This document shows positions 15,276 to 23,149 of a stretch of 24,177 bases of DNA, piece by piece. Below the pieces are notes generated by a model. The model ran no database searches, was not told where the DNA came from, and saw only the letters and a list, made by a program, of their open reading frames with translations. Location: NCBI GenBank assembly GCA_905182385.1, contig CAJJBS010000090.1, forward strand, positions 1 through 24,177, in the 5' to 3' direction. A program made the position numbers and the translations under genes. Within the stretch, counting starts at the first letter, position 1; each line of letters starts with the position of its first letter. The DNA comes from Fidelibacterota bacterium TCS55 (lineage in GTDB: Bacteria; Fidelibacterota; Marinisomatia; Marinisomatales; TCS55).

Positions 15276-17402
15276 TTGAATAAGCTTTTTCTTTACATAA
15301 ATATCTTACTTATACCTTTATCGGTCGCACAAGTTCGCCCAGAAGTAAAAGTAATTAGAACTGATTCAGCAATCAAAGTTGATGGTTTATTAGATGAGTC
15401 GATGTGGGATAAAATTGAACCTATTACTCAATTTGTTCAAAGACTGCCTCAAGATGGTGCGCAACCAACAGAAAAATCTGAAATGCGAATCCTCTTTGAT
15501 GATAATAACCTTTATTTTGGTTTTACTTTTTTTGATAGTGAACCAGAAAAAGTTCGTGCTACTATTCTTAATAGAGGTGGATATATTCATAGAGATGATA
15601 AGTTAGAGATTGCTTTAGATACATATTTAGATCGTAGGAATGCTTATCTTTTTGAAATGAATCCCTTAGGTACTCAAGATGATGCATTAATTACAGATGA
15701 AAATCGTCCGAGTTTAGATGAATGGGCATGGGATGGTATTTATTTAAGTGAAGGGCGCATCACAGATTTTGGATGGGTTCTTGAAGTAGCAATCCCATGG
15801 AATACATTGAGATTCCCTAACAAAAATGAACTTATTATGGGTATTGCTGTAAAGAGATATATAAATAGAAAGAATGAAAGTGTAATGTGGCCACATATTG
15901 GTTTAGACTATAGTTCCGATATTTATCAAGTTTCTCAATATGCGAATTTGACTGGTATTAAAAATATTAAGCGTGGAAATGACATTAAGATTAAACCTTT
16001 TGGAATTATTGGTTCACAAAGACAAATCTCAGGAGATGAAACTAAATCTGATAATTTGGAAAATGGTGGTGTTGATCTTTACTATGGATTAAAATCTAAC
16101 TTAACTCTCAATTTGACTTATAATACTGACTTTGCTCAGGTTGAAGCTGATAATGCACAAATTAATTTGAATAGATTTAATCTTTTTTATCCTGAAAAAA
16201 GAGAATTCTTTTTAACACGATCAAAATTATTTAGTTTTGGTAATTCACGTCAAACAGAAATTTTTTTTAGTCGCCGCATTGGTTTAAATCAAAATGTTTT
16301 AGGTGGCTCAAGAATGTATGGGCAAGTAGGTAAAACATCTATTGGCGCACTAAATATTCATACCCAAGCAGAAAATGGATTGCCTGCAACTGCATATAGC
16401 GCATTAAGATTAAGGTCAAATGTTCGTGATCGAACCACAATTGGAGCTATCGTTACAGATGTCTCCAATAAAGAAACACAAAATTCAGTTATTGGTTTTG
16501 ATGGGCAAATGCGATTTTGGGGAAATAGCTCTATTTCTGCTTGGTATAGTCAAGTTAAGGATGATCAATTTGATAAACCTTCAGAAGCTTCGCATATTTT
16601 AGTTGATTTAAAGAATGATCGCTATTTTTTTGCTGCTGGACAACACCGTGTTGATAAAGATTTTCATCCTTCTCTAGGATTTGTCCAAAGGAATGATATG
16701 GTTGAAAATCGTTTTATTATGGGGTTTACGCCAAGAGTAGGTAATGGGGAAGAACTAATTCGCCAAATGAGATATAATCTCGAAGTAAGTGATGTTAAAA
16801 ATCTTGAGGGCCTAAGTGAAACAAGCATTGTAAAGGGTGGCATTGATGCTATTTTTGAATCAAGAGATAGAGTTGGATTAAAAATTATTCGACAGAAAGA
16901 AACTTTATTAGATGGTTTTACTTTAGTTAATGGGCTCGAAATTCTGAAAGGGGACTATCAAGATAGAAAAATTTCCCTTTCAGCTAGAACAAATCAAAGT
17001 AGGGGGTATTGGGGCAATTTTTCTATTTCAAAAGGAGATTATTTTGGTGGAAATAAAACTAGTTGGACTAGTTCCATTGGCAAACAGTTCTCTAATCATT
17101 TGACCTTATATGGGTCTGCTAACCAAAATATTATATTTATGCCCAATCAAGGTGAATTCACAGCAAATATTTATGGCCTTACTGCTGAAGTTGCACTAAA
17201 TCGAAAATGGTTTGGAAAAGCATTGATACAGTATGATAATTTTTCAAATCAACTACAATTCTATTGTCGGATTAATTGGATTCACACTCCAGGGAGTGAT
17301 TTATTCATCGTAATAAATAAACTTTATGATATGAGTGGTAATAATAATGATCAAATACAAAATACCCAGGTACTTAAGCTAACTTATTTATTTCAAATAT
17401 AA
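15276..17402 (+). CDS. DUF5916 outer-membrane protein with CBM9-like N-terminal domain
   Basis: The gene begins with a TTG codon at 15276, preceded by AAAGGA at 15264-15269 with six bases spacing. The 708-residue product has a signal peptide (about residues 1-18, LLIPLSVA then Q). A CBM9-like beta-sandwich follows (about 22-215): IKVDGLLDESMWDKIEP at its start and repeated patches such as LYFGFTFFDSEPEKVRA. The rest is DUF5916, with the hallmark FYPEKREFFL near residue 305 and then many short alternating strands, ending in an aromatic-rich strand (LKLTYLFQI) as expected for an outer-membrane barrel. Such proteins are common in FCB bacteria and lack an assigned function; binding or uptake of a sugar-like or polymeric ligand is a guess from the CBM9 domain. 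It lies 29 bases after the permease gene. Confidence 0.85.
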   Translation: MNKLFLYINILLIPLSVAQVRPEVKVIRTDSAIKVDGLLDESMWDKIEPITQFVQRLPQDGAQPTEKSEMRILFDDNNLYFGFTFFDSEPEKVRATILNRGGYIHRDDKLEIALDTYLDRRNAYLFEMNPLGTQDDALITDENRPSLDEWAWDGIYLSEGRITDFGWVLEVAIPWNTLRFPNKNELIMGIAVKRYINRKNESVMWPHIGLDYSSDIYQVSQYANLTGIKNIKRGNDIKIKPFGIIGSQRQISGDETKSDNLENGGVDLYYGLKSNLTLNLTYNTDFAQVEADNAQINLNRFNLFYPEKREFFLTRSKLFSFGNSRQTEIFFSRRIGLNQNVLGGSRMYGQVGKTSIGALNIHTQAENGLPATAYSALRLRSNVRDRTTIGAIVTDVSNKETQNSVIGFDGQMRFWGNSSISAWYSQVKDDQFDKPSEASHILVDLKNDRYFFAAGQHRVDKDFHPSLGFVQRNDMVENRFIMGFTPRVGNGEELIRQMRYNLEVSDVKNLEGLSETSIVKGGIDAIFESRDRVGLKIIRQKETLLDGFTLVNGLEILKGDYQDRKISLSARTNQSRGYWGNFSISKGDYFGGNKTSWTSSIGKQFSNHLTLYGSANQNIIFMPNQGEFTANIYGLTAEVALNRKWFGKALIQYDNFSNQLQFYCRINWIHTPGSDLFIVINKLYDMSGNNNDQIQNTQVLKLTYLFQI

Positions 17403-17479
17403 TTCACCCTCTTATTGTTTAAACGAACTGTATTCTACTAAATTGCGTATTCCAATAACTTTATTATAGAGTTTATTCA

Positions 17480-18244
17480 ATGAGTAAAATTATTTCATTA
17501 ACAAATCAAAAAGGTGGCGTGGGTAAGACTACCTCTTCAGTTAATTTAGCTGTTAGTTTTGCAGTTTCTGAAGTCAAAACACTTTTGATTGATTTAGATC
17601 CGCAATCAAATGCAACTACAGGACTTGAGGCTCTGATAAGTGAGCCAAAAGGTTCAATCTATGATGCAATAATTAGAGGATCATCGACAAAAGATGTGAT
17701 TACAAAAACAAATCTAGATTTTCTTGATATTATTACGTCAACAAGTGATCTTGTTGGAGCTGAAGTTGAGTTAGTAAGTCTTATGTCTAGAGAATTTCAA
17801 CTCGAAAAAGTACTAAAGCCAATAATAAAAAAGTATGATTATATTCTTATTGACTGTCCCCCTTCATTGGGTTTGTTAACTTTAAATGCGCTCACATGCT
17901 CAAATTCGGTAATAATTCCTATACAGTGCGAATATTATGCGCTAGAAGGATTAGGCCAATTATTGAATACAATAAGACTTGTACAGAAAAATTTAAATCC
18001 TAATCTTGAAATTGAGGGTGTCCTATTAACTATGTATGATAGTAGACTGAACTTATCTAAGCAAGTAGCTGAAGAAGTCCGTAGTTTTTTCAAGGATAAA
18101 ATTTTTGAAACAATAATTAAACGAAATGTTAGTTTAAGCGAAGCTCCTAGCTTTGGTAAACCAGCCTTATTATATGATGCTAATTCAACTGGAGCTCAAA
18201 ATTATATGACATTAGTAGAGGAGATATTACGTGATGCCAACTAA
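17480..18244 (+). CDS. parA: Chromosome-partitioning ATPase ParA (Soj)
   Basis: ParA binds DNA non-specifically as an ATP dimer and moves ParB-parS complexes during chromosome segregation. The 254-residue product has the deviant Walker A motif KGGVGKTT (K11 and K16), the switch motif LLIDLDPQSNATTG (about 35-48), and Walker B ILIDCPPSLGLLT. No N-terminal helix-turn-helix extension is present, so it is the chromosomal (Soj-like) rather than the P1-plasmid type. It overlaps parB. A 77-base gap after the DUF5916 gene holds a weak promoter-like pair (TTGCGT at 17443, TATAGA at 17465), so the start of the par-atp transcript may lie here. Confidence 0.95.
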   Translation: MSKIISLTNQKGGVGKTTSSVNLAVSFAVSEVKTLLIDLDPQSNATTGLEALISEPKGSIYDAIIRGSSTKDVITKTNLDFLDIITSTSDLVGAEVELVSLMSREFQLEKVLKPIIKKYDYILIDCPPSLGLLTLNALTCSNSVIIPIQCEYYALEGLGQLLNTIRLVQKNLNPNLEIEGVLLTMYDSRLNLSKQVAEEVRSFFKDKIFETIIKRNVSLSEAPSFGKPALLYDANSTGAQNYMTLVEEILRDAN

Positions 18245-19097
18245 AAGGTTAGGTAGAGGAATAGATGCATTAATAAGGCCTCCCTCAAAAGAAGAGATTC
18301 CTCCTGCAGGTGTTACAAGCCTTCCAATTTCAAAAATAAAAACTAATCCTCATCAACCTAGAAAAAAATTCAACAAAAAATCTCTTGAAGAATTAGCTGC
18401 CTCTATTAAAGAAAAAGGTATTATTACACCTATTACGGTTAAAGCAGATAAGAAAGGTTATATCCTTATTGCGGGTGAAAGACGTCTAAGAGCATCAACG
18501 CTTATTAAAAAGAAAGAAATACCTGCATACATTATTGAATTAACTAATGATTCAGAAATGATGGAATTGGCATTGATTGAAAATATTCAACGCGAAAGTT
18601 TGAACGCTATTGAGGAATCAGAAGCCTATGCCGTATTGCAAGGAAAATTTAGTCTCTCTCAATCGAAAATTGCAATTGCCGTTGGTAAAAGTAGAACCAC
18701 AATAACTAATGCTCTAAGATTATTACAGCTACCAATTCAAGTTAAAAAGAGTATTAGCGATAATAGAATTTCAGCAGGTCATGGTAGAGCTATTTTAGCA
18801 ATGAAGACCGAATCAGAAATGTTGAAACTTTGGAAAATAATTCTTGAGAAAAACCTATCTGTAAGAGGAGCAGAATCTCAGGTCAATGAAAAAATAATTA
18901 AAATATCAAAAAAGAATAAGCTGAAAATTAAATCTAAAGAGGCTTCGTTACGAAAGATTGAAGATGAATTAATTAATATATTTGGTACGAAAGTTCAACT
19001 AAATCATAAAGGGAAGAATGGTGGCTCAATTGTGGTTGATTATTTTTCTAATGATGATTTAGAAAGGTTATTAGATCTTATTAGAACTATTGAATAA
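18234..19097 (+). CDS. parB: Chromosome-partitioning protein ParB (Spo0J)
   Basis: ParB binds parS sites, spreads as a CTP-dependent clamp and loads condensin. The 287-residue product shows NPHQPRKKF near residue 40, the CTP-binding GERRLRAS motif (about 83-90), ENIQRESLNAIEE (about 119-131), a helix-turn-helix (KIAIAVGKSRTTITNALRLL) and a charged C-terminal dimerisation region. The ribosome binding site GAGGAGA (18218-18224) lies within the end of parA; it fits the ATG at 18234 (nine bases) and the GTG just before it at 18231 (six bases), so the exact start is uncertain by one codon. The overlap with parA indicates coupling. No consensus parS was found in the window. Confidence 0.95.
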   Translation: MPTKRLGRGIDALIRPPSKEEIPPAGVTSLPISKIKTNPHQPRKKFNKKSLEELAASIKEKGIITPITVKADKKGYILIAGERRLRASTLIKKKEIPAYIIELTNDSEMMELALIENIQRESLNAIEESEAYAVLQGKFSLSQSKIAIAVGKSRTTITNALRLLQLPIQVKKSISDNRISAGHGRAILAMKTESEMLKLWKIILEKNLSVRGAESQVNEKIIKISKKNKLKIKSKEASLRKIEDELINIFGTKVQLNHKGKNGGSIVVDYFSNDDLERLLDLIRTIE

Positions 19098-19103
19098 ATT
19101 TAT

Positions 19104-19880
19104 ATGAAACCAAGTAGCTATACCTTTGTCGTTATCCCAGATCATGATGGAAGAAAAAAACAATTTAATCTTTCAAGAAAAATCACATTTTTAATTTTAT
19201 TTGCTTTAACTACTACAATGATAACTTTTGGTCTTAGTCTGATTTATTTAGCGCCAAGAGTTCTAGGATTTAATGAAATGAAAAAAGAATATAACTCTCT
19301 CGTTAGTGAACGAATCAAAGTTGTTAATCTGTACAATGAACTAGAACGTTTAAAAGAAGTTGATAGAATGGTACAGCAAGCATTAGGCACTGATATGATT
19401 GAAAGTAAAGATGGTAATAAGGGACTGGTTAAGTCTAAATATTCTAAACCTATAGATTTAGATTTAATTTTTAATATTCCTTCAATCTTACCTGTTGAAG
19501 GAGTCTTAACACAAAAAATGGTAGAAAAATTTGATGATTTCAGTAATCAACATTTAGGTATTGACATTGCAGTTCCTGAACAATCACCAATTCTAGCCTC
19601 AGCTTCAGGGCAGGTTATTTTTTCAGGAATGACAGAAAACCTTGGAAATCTAGTAGTATTATTTCATGGAAATGAATATTTTACCTACTATGGACATAAT
19701 GCTTCAATAGAAGCTAAGCTTCATGAGTTTGTAAATATTGGAGATACAATTGCAAGATCTGGTAATACGGGTGAAAGTTCTGGGCCTCATTTACATTTTG
19801 AAATATGGAAAAATGGCGAGGCTATTAATCCTTTAACGTATTTTCCAAATTATAATAAATTAAACATGAGTGTAGAATAA
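19104..19880 (+). CDS. M23 (LytM-type) peptidoglycan metallopeptidase, membrane anchored
   Basis: A 258-residue protein with one N-terminal transmembrane helix (about 28-50), a short coiled-coil-like segment (about 58-90, charged heptads) and a C-terminal M23 domain (about 145-250). The zinc site looks complete: H150 and D154 in HLGID and H231 in the terminal HLHFE motif, with YGHN and SGPH motifs in place, so it may be an active endopeptidase cutting peptidoglycan cross-links rather than a degenerate activator. It begins six bases after parB and ends one base before the bactofilin gene. M23 peptidases and bactofilins are a known gene pair that shapes cells through localised wall cutting (Helicobacter, Hyphomonas), which fits here. 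Confidence 0.92.
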   Translation: MKPSSYTFVVIPDHDGRKKQFNLSRKITFLILFALTTTMITFGLSLIYLAPRVLGFNEMKKEYNSLVSERIKVVNLYNELERLKEVDRMVQQALGTDMIESKDGNKGLVKSKYSKPIDLDLIFNIPSILPVEGVLTQKMVEKFDDFSNQHLGIDIAVPEQSPILASASGQVIFSGMTENLGNLVVLFHGNEYFTYYGHNASIEAKLHEFVNIGDTIARSGNTGESSGPHLHFEIWKNGEAINPLTYFPNYNKLNMSVE

Positions 19881-19881
19881 T

Positions 19882-20286
19882 ATGGCTAGAAATGAAAATA
19901 AAGACGTACATACTATGATTGGCGCAGATGCGATAATTCAAGGAAATATTAGTTGTAATGATGGAATTGCAGTTTATGGCAAAATATTTGGAGATATAAC
20001 TTCTGAAGGTCCAGTTCGAATAGCTCAAGGTGGCGAAGTCCATGGAAATATTCAAGCAAGTGATTCTAATATTGGAGGTACCGTTACCGGGAATGTTAGA
20101 GTAGAAAAGAGAGCCGTACTTGGGTCACAATCAAATTTAAAAGGTGATTTAATTTATCGGACTTTAGTTATTGAAGAAGGTGCCCAGTTTCAAGGACATT
20201 GTGTTTTGGCAGGCAATGAATCATCAGAAATAATAAAAACTCCTGAAAAGGTTGCTCGAGATATTGAATCTGATCAACATGATTGA
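19882..20286 (+). CDS. Bactofilin
   Basis: Bactofilins polymerise without nucleotides into beta-helical filaments bound to the inner membrane and recruit cell-wall or chromosome-positioning proteins. The 134-residue product has the single DUF583 domain (about residues 15-115) made of repeating short strands with regular Gly and hydrophobic positions (GDITSEGPVRIAQGGEVHGN; GGTVTGNVRV; LKGDLIYRTLVIEEGAQF), flanked by short polar tails. It follows the M23 gene with one base between stop and start and overlaps the next small membrane gene by eight bases, tying it both to the wall peptidase and to the ATP synthase run. In Myxococcus, bactofilins scaffold ParAB, so the nearby parAB genes may be more than chance; that is inference. 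Confidence 0.93.
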   Translation: MARNENKDVHTMIGADAIIQGNISCNDGIAVYGKIFGDITSEGPVRIAQGGEVHGNIQASDSNIGGTVTGNVRVEKRAVLGSQSNLKGDLIYRTLVIEEGAQFQGHCVLAGNESSEIIKTPEKVARDIESDQHD

Positions 20287-20521
20287 TGAATCAGAGAATT
20301 CTTTAGTTCAATCTTTAAAACAATTTCAACGATTTGTACGTAAATCTGGCCCCTCTGCCTCAGCTGCATACACGCTTTTAGCTTCTGTATTATTCTTAGG
20401 AGGGTCAGGTCTTTATGCTGATTATTATTTTAATTCGTCTCCATTTTTTATTTTAATTGGTTTATCGCTTGGATTAATTATTGGTTTTTATGGATTAGCG
20501 AAATCGGTTTTTAAAAAATGA
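20279..20521 (+). CDS. AtpZ/AtpI-family small membrane protein
   Basis: An 80-residue protein with a charged, partly amphipathic N-terminus and two transmembrane helices (about 27-48 and 52-72) separated by YADYYFNSSP. This is the pattern of the AtpZ/AtpI family, found just before F0 genes and thought to help assemble the c ring or carry Mg2+/Ca2+. I start it at ATG 20279 (MIDESENSL), which overlaps the bactofilin stop by eight bases; a longer form from 20252 would overlap further and looks unnecessary. Its TGA overlaps the next gene's ATG (ATGA). Family call rests on size, topology and position. Confidence 0.8.
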   Translation: MIDESENSLVQSLKQFQRFVRKSGPSASAAYTLLASVLFLGGSGLYADYYFNSSPFFILIGLSLGLIIGFYGLAKSVFKK

Positions 20522-20868
20522 AAATAATCTTTTCTTTTTTTTTAATAGGGATAGGCATTTTTGGATTATCAGCAGGAATTAATCCTGAATATATTACGGA
20601 ATTATTTTGGGGTATCTTGTTACCATGGCTAGTTGTTTTAGTTGAATTATTTTTTATTTATAAAGCAAAAGAAAAAAAATCTGAATTAACGACAAAAGTT
20701 CTTTTAACAGGTTTTGTAAGTAAGATGGTTATCTTTGCTATTTATTTATCTGTAATTATTTACTTTTATTATTTTGCTCCATTACCTTTTATTCTTAGTT
20801 TTTCAGGCTCATTTATAGTGTTTCATACGCTAGAAGCAATAGTATTAAAATCACTTTTTGAATCTTAA
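20518..20868 (+). CDS. Four-helix membrane protein, ATP synthase I-like
   Basis: A 116-residue protein with four hydrophobic helices (about 3-19, 28-48, 62-83 and 88-108) and a short basic loop KAKEKKSELTTK between helices 2 and 3. It sits between the AtpZ-like gene (four-base overlap) and atpB (21 bases), the usual place of AtpI or other accessory F0 proteins. Sequence similarity to E. coli AtpI is not obvious by eye, so the name rests on topology and position. It is probably an assembly factor for the F0 sector, but this is inferred. Confidence 0.65.
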   Translation: MKIIFSFFLIGIGIFGLSAGINPEYITELFWGILLPWLVVLVELFFIYKAKEKKSELTTKVLLTGFVSKMVIFAIYLSVIIYFYYFAPLPFILSFSGSFIVFHTLEAIVLKSLFES

Positions 20869-20889
20869 AAAAAATATTAGAAGAAAATA

Positions 20890-21819
20890 ATGATCTTAAG
20901 CGGTGAAAAATCAACTGGGTCGAGTGTAATGGATCAAGTTGGTGAAAATATTATTCATCACGTTTCTAATTCAGACATTAAGCATCCAATAATGCATTTA
21001 CCGCATTTATTTGGTGTTGATATGTCCGTAACAAAACATGTCTTAATGTTATGGATTGTTGCTCTTTTGGTTTCTTTTACAATTATAATTCCAGTCCGTG
21101 CATATTTAAAACAAAATAATTTTATACCAAGTGGAATGGCTAATGCGATAGAATCAATAACACAATTTATACGTGATTCAATTGTTGCTCCTAATGTTGG
21201 CCCAAAATGGGTAAATACATGGACACCGCTTATGTTAACTTTTTTCTTTTTCATCTTATTTGCGAATGGTATTGGAATGATTCCAATCTTTGATGTTTTA
21301 GGTGTTGTTAATCGTTTTGTTTTAAATGTTCCTTATGAAGCTGATCATAATTTTATTAATGGTTTACTACATGGAGGCGTGACTGCAACTGGAAACTTTA
21401 ATGTTACTGCAGCATTAGCAATTATTACATTTTTTAGTATAATGATAGCAGGAACAAAAGCTCACGGATTTATTAATCATTGGAGGAACTTAGTCCCTTC
21501 CGGATTAGCATGGCCGATTTATATAATTTTGATTCCCATTGAATTAATGGGTTTATTAGTTAAGCCTTTTGCTTTAACAATGCGATTGGCTGCAAATATG
21601 ACAGGTGGTCATATTGCTTTACTTGCACTTTTATCACTTATGGCAATTTTTGCCGAAATGTTTCATTCAGCTGCAGCTGGAATTGGTGTTGCACTTATAT
21701 CAATACCAATGGCTGTCGCTATTTCAGGATTAGAGATCATTGTTGTCATTGTTCAGGCATATGTTTTTACACTGCTTACTGCAGTATTTGTCGGAATGGC
21801 AATTAATGTTCATCATTAA
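20890..21819 (+). CDS. atpB: F0F1 ATP synthase subunit a
   Basis: Subunit a forms the two proton half-channels against the c ring in the inner membrane. The 309-residue protein has a ~45-residue polar N-terminal extension with several His residues (HHVSNSDIKHP), then about six helices. The essential Arg is R232 in KPFALTMRLAANMTGGH, equivalent to E. coli R210, and the final helices carry the conserved VQAYVFTLLTAVF. A long loop after helix 2 (VNRFVLNVPYEADHN) is of the kind I associate with FCB-type a subunits. It lies 23 bases before atpE in the usual a-c-b-delta-alpha order. Confidence 0.95.
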   Translation: MILSGEKSTGSSVMDQVGENIIHHVSNSDIKHPIMHLPHLFGVDMSVTKHVLMLWIVALLVSFTIIIPVRAYLKQNNFIPSGMANAIESITQFIRDSIVAPNVGPKWVNTWTPLMLTFFFFILFANGIGMIPIFDVLGVVNRFVLNVPYEADHNFINGLLHGGVTATGNFNVTAALAIITFFSIMIAGTKAHGFINHWRNLVPSGLAWPIYIILIPIELMGLLVKPFALTMRLAANMTGGHIALLALLSLMAIFAEMFHSAAAGIGVALISIPMAVAISGLEIIVVIVQAYVFTLLTAVFVGMAINVHH

Positions 21820-21842
21820 AATAATAAAGAGGTAATAATAAA

Positions 21843-22058
21843 ATGGAAGCAACTATATTTATGCCAATAGGTTTTGGTTTGATAGTAATCGGTGCTAGTC
21901 TAGGTATTGGAAAATTCGCTTCTGCTGCTGCAGAAAGTATAGCCCGTCAGCCTGAAGCTGCTGATAAAATTACGGGTGCTATAAACCTGCCTCTATTCCT
22001 TCTTGAAGGAGTAGCAATTTTGGCTGAGGTTTTTACATTTTTAATGCTAATACTTTAA
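21843..22058 (+). CDS. atpE: F0F1 ATP synthase subunit c
   Basis: The 71-residue proteolipid has two helices (about 5-30 and 46-71) joined by the conserved polar loop ARQPEAA (R35-Q36-P37). The ion-binding carboxylate is E55 in FLLEGVA, at the expected distance from the loop. The positions that ligand Na+ in sodium c rings (Gln in helix 1 and Ser after the Glu) are I22 and G56 here, so proton coupling is predicted. A second glutamate, E62, lies one heptad further along helix 2 on the same face, and P50 precedes E55 by five residues; both are noteworthy. AGAGGT lies about 12 bases before the ATG. Confidence 0.95.
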   Translation: MEATIFMPIGFGLIVIGASLGIGKFASAAAESIARQPEAADKITGAINLPLFLLEGVAILAEVFTFLMLIL

Positions 22059-22102
22059 ATAAATAAATTCATTTAATCAATATAGAAGTTTGAGAGAAAA
22101 AA

Positions 22103-22603
22103 ATGGATTCATTAGTTAAACTTGACCCAGGTCTTTTTGTCTGGACTATAATCACGTTCTTAGGACTTTTCATTGTATTAGCAAAATACGCTTGGAAACC
22201 ACTAATGAAGATGCTGGATGACCGTGAGAATATGATTAGAAGTTCACTTGAAGATGCTAAGAAAGCAAAGTTAGAGTTAGAAGGTCTTAATCAAGAATGT
22301 GAAGCGATAACCGCAAAAGCACGATCGGAAGCACAATCAATCTTAGCTGATAGTAAATCTGCTGCTGAAAAAGTAAAAGAAGATACTATCGCAAAGGCAA
22401 AAGAACAGGCAATAAAGATTAGTGATGATGCTAAGAAACAGATTCAAATTGAAAAAGATAAAGCTATTATTGATATTAAGCAGGAAGTCGTAAACCTTAC
22501 GCTTTTGGTTGCAGAAAAGCTTATCTCTAAGAATCTTAATGATGCTGACAATAAATCACTGATTGAAGAATCATTGAAAAAAGTAAAGTCATATGAAGCT
22601 TGA
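22103..22603 (+). CDS. atpF: F0F1 ATP synthase subunit b
   Basis: The 166-residue peripheral-stalk subunit has one N-terminal membrane helix (about 10-28), the AWKPLMKMLDDRE motif at its cytoplasmic exit, and a long charged, Ala/Lys/Glu-rich helix (about 40-150) with the unbroken coiled-coil-like pattern of subunit b. It holds the F1 head to the membrane through the delta subunit, whose gene begins inside its 3' end (11-base overlap). Only one b-type gene is seen, so the stalk is likely a b homodimer. Confidence 0.95.
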   Translation: MDSLVKLDPGLFVWTIITFLGLFIVLAKYAWKPLMKMLDDRENMIRSSLEDAKKAKLELEGLNQECEAITAKARSEAQSILADSKSAAEKVKEDTIAKAKEQAIKISDDAKKQIQIEKDKAIIDIKQEVVNLTLLVAEKLISKNLNDADNKSLIEESLKKVKSYEA

Positions 22604-23132
22604 GTCTAGATCAAAACAATATGCTGAAGCTCTTTTTAATGTTGCTAATCAGTCCAATTCAGAAAAAGCTGTTAGAGATTCATTAGCATTAGTTAATAGT
22701 GCTATAAAAGCTTCTCCAGAGTTTCGAGCTTTTTTATTTTCTAAAAGAATAACTGAGGTTCAGAAAGCTAGAGCTGTTAAAGAAGCACTTGGAGTCAAGT
22801 GTCATCCAATTGTATCAGAGTTTATAGGTTTAGTAACCGATCAAAACTTAGTTAAGCTTTTTTCTTTAATTGAAAAATCATTCATTAAGATTTTTGAGCA
22901 CAAATTAAATTATCTTTCGGTGATAGCTTATTTATCATCTGAATTATCAGAAAAAGAATCTGCAGGACTAAAAGAATCATTAGAATCAGCATTAGGAAGA
23001 CCAATGGACTTTAGTGTGAAAGTTGACCCTAATTTGATTGGTGGTATAAAACTTCGTGTTGGAAACAAATTTATGGACGCATCGATTCAAAATCAATTGG
23101 AGAATATGCGCCAATCATTATTAAAAGCATAG
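22593..23132 (+). CDS. atpH: F0F1 ATP synthase subunit delta
   Basis: The 179-residue OSCP/delta subunit links the b stalk to the top of the F1 head. It has the expected N-terminal six-helix domain starting SKQYAEALFNVANQ, and the C-terminal signature VDPNLIGGIKLRVGNKFMDASIQNQLENM (about 147-175), including the GGI and D-S/A-S-I positions typical of the family. It overlaps atpF by 11 bases and is followed by atpA after 17 bases. Length is normal. Confidence 0.95.
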   Translation: MKLESRSKQYAEALFNVANQSNSEKAVRDSLALVNSAIKASPEFRAFLFSKRITEVQKARAVKEALGVKCHPIVSEFIGLVTDQNLVKLFSLIEKSFIKIFEHKLNYLSVIAYLSSELSEKESAGLKESLESALGRPMDFSVKVDPNLIGGIKLRVGNKFMDASIQNQLENMRQSLLKA

Positions 23133-23149
23133 AATGTTAAAAGGAAATC

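Noticed and set aside
20958..21254. Open frame of 98 codons on the minus strand inside atpB
   Set aside because: Antisense shadow of a highly conserved gene.
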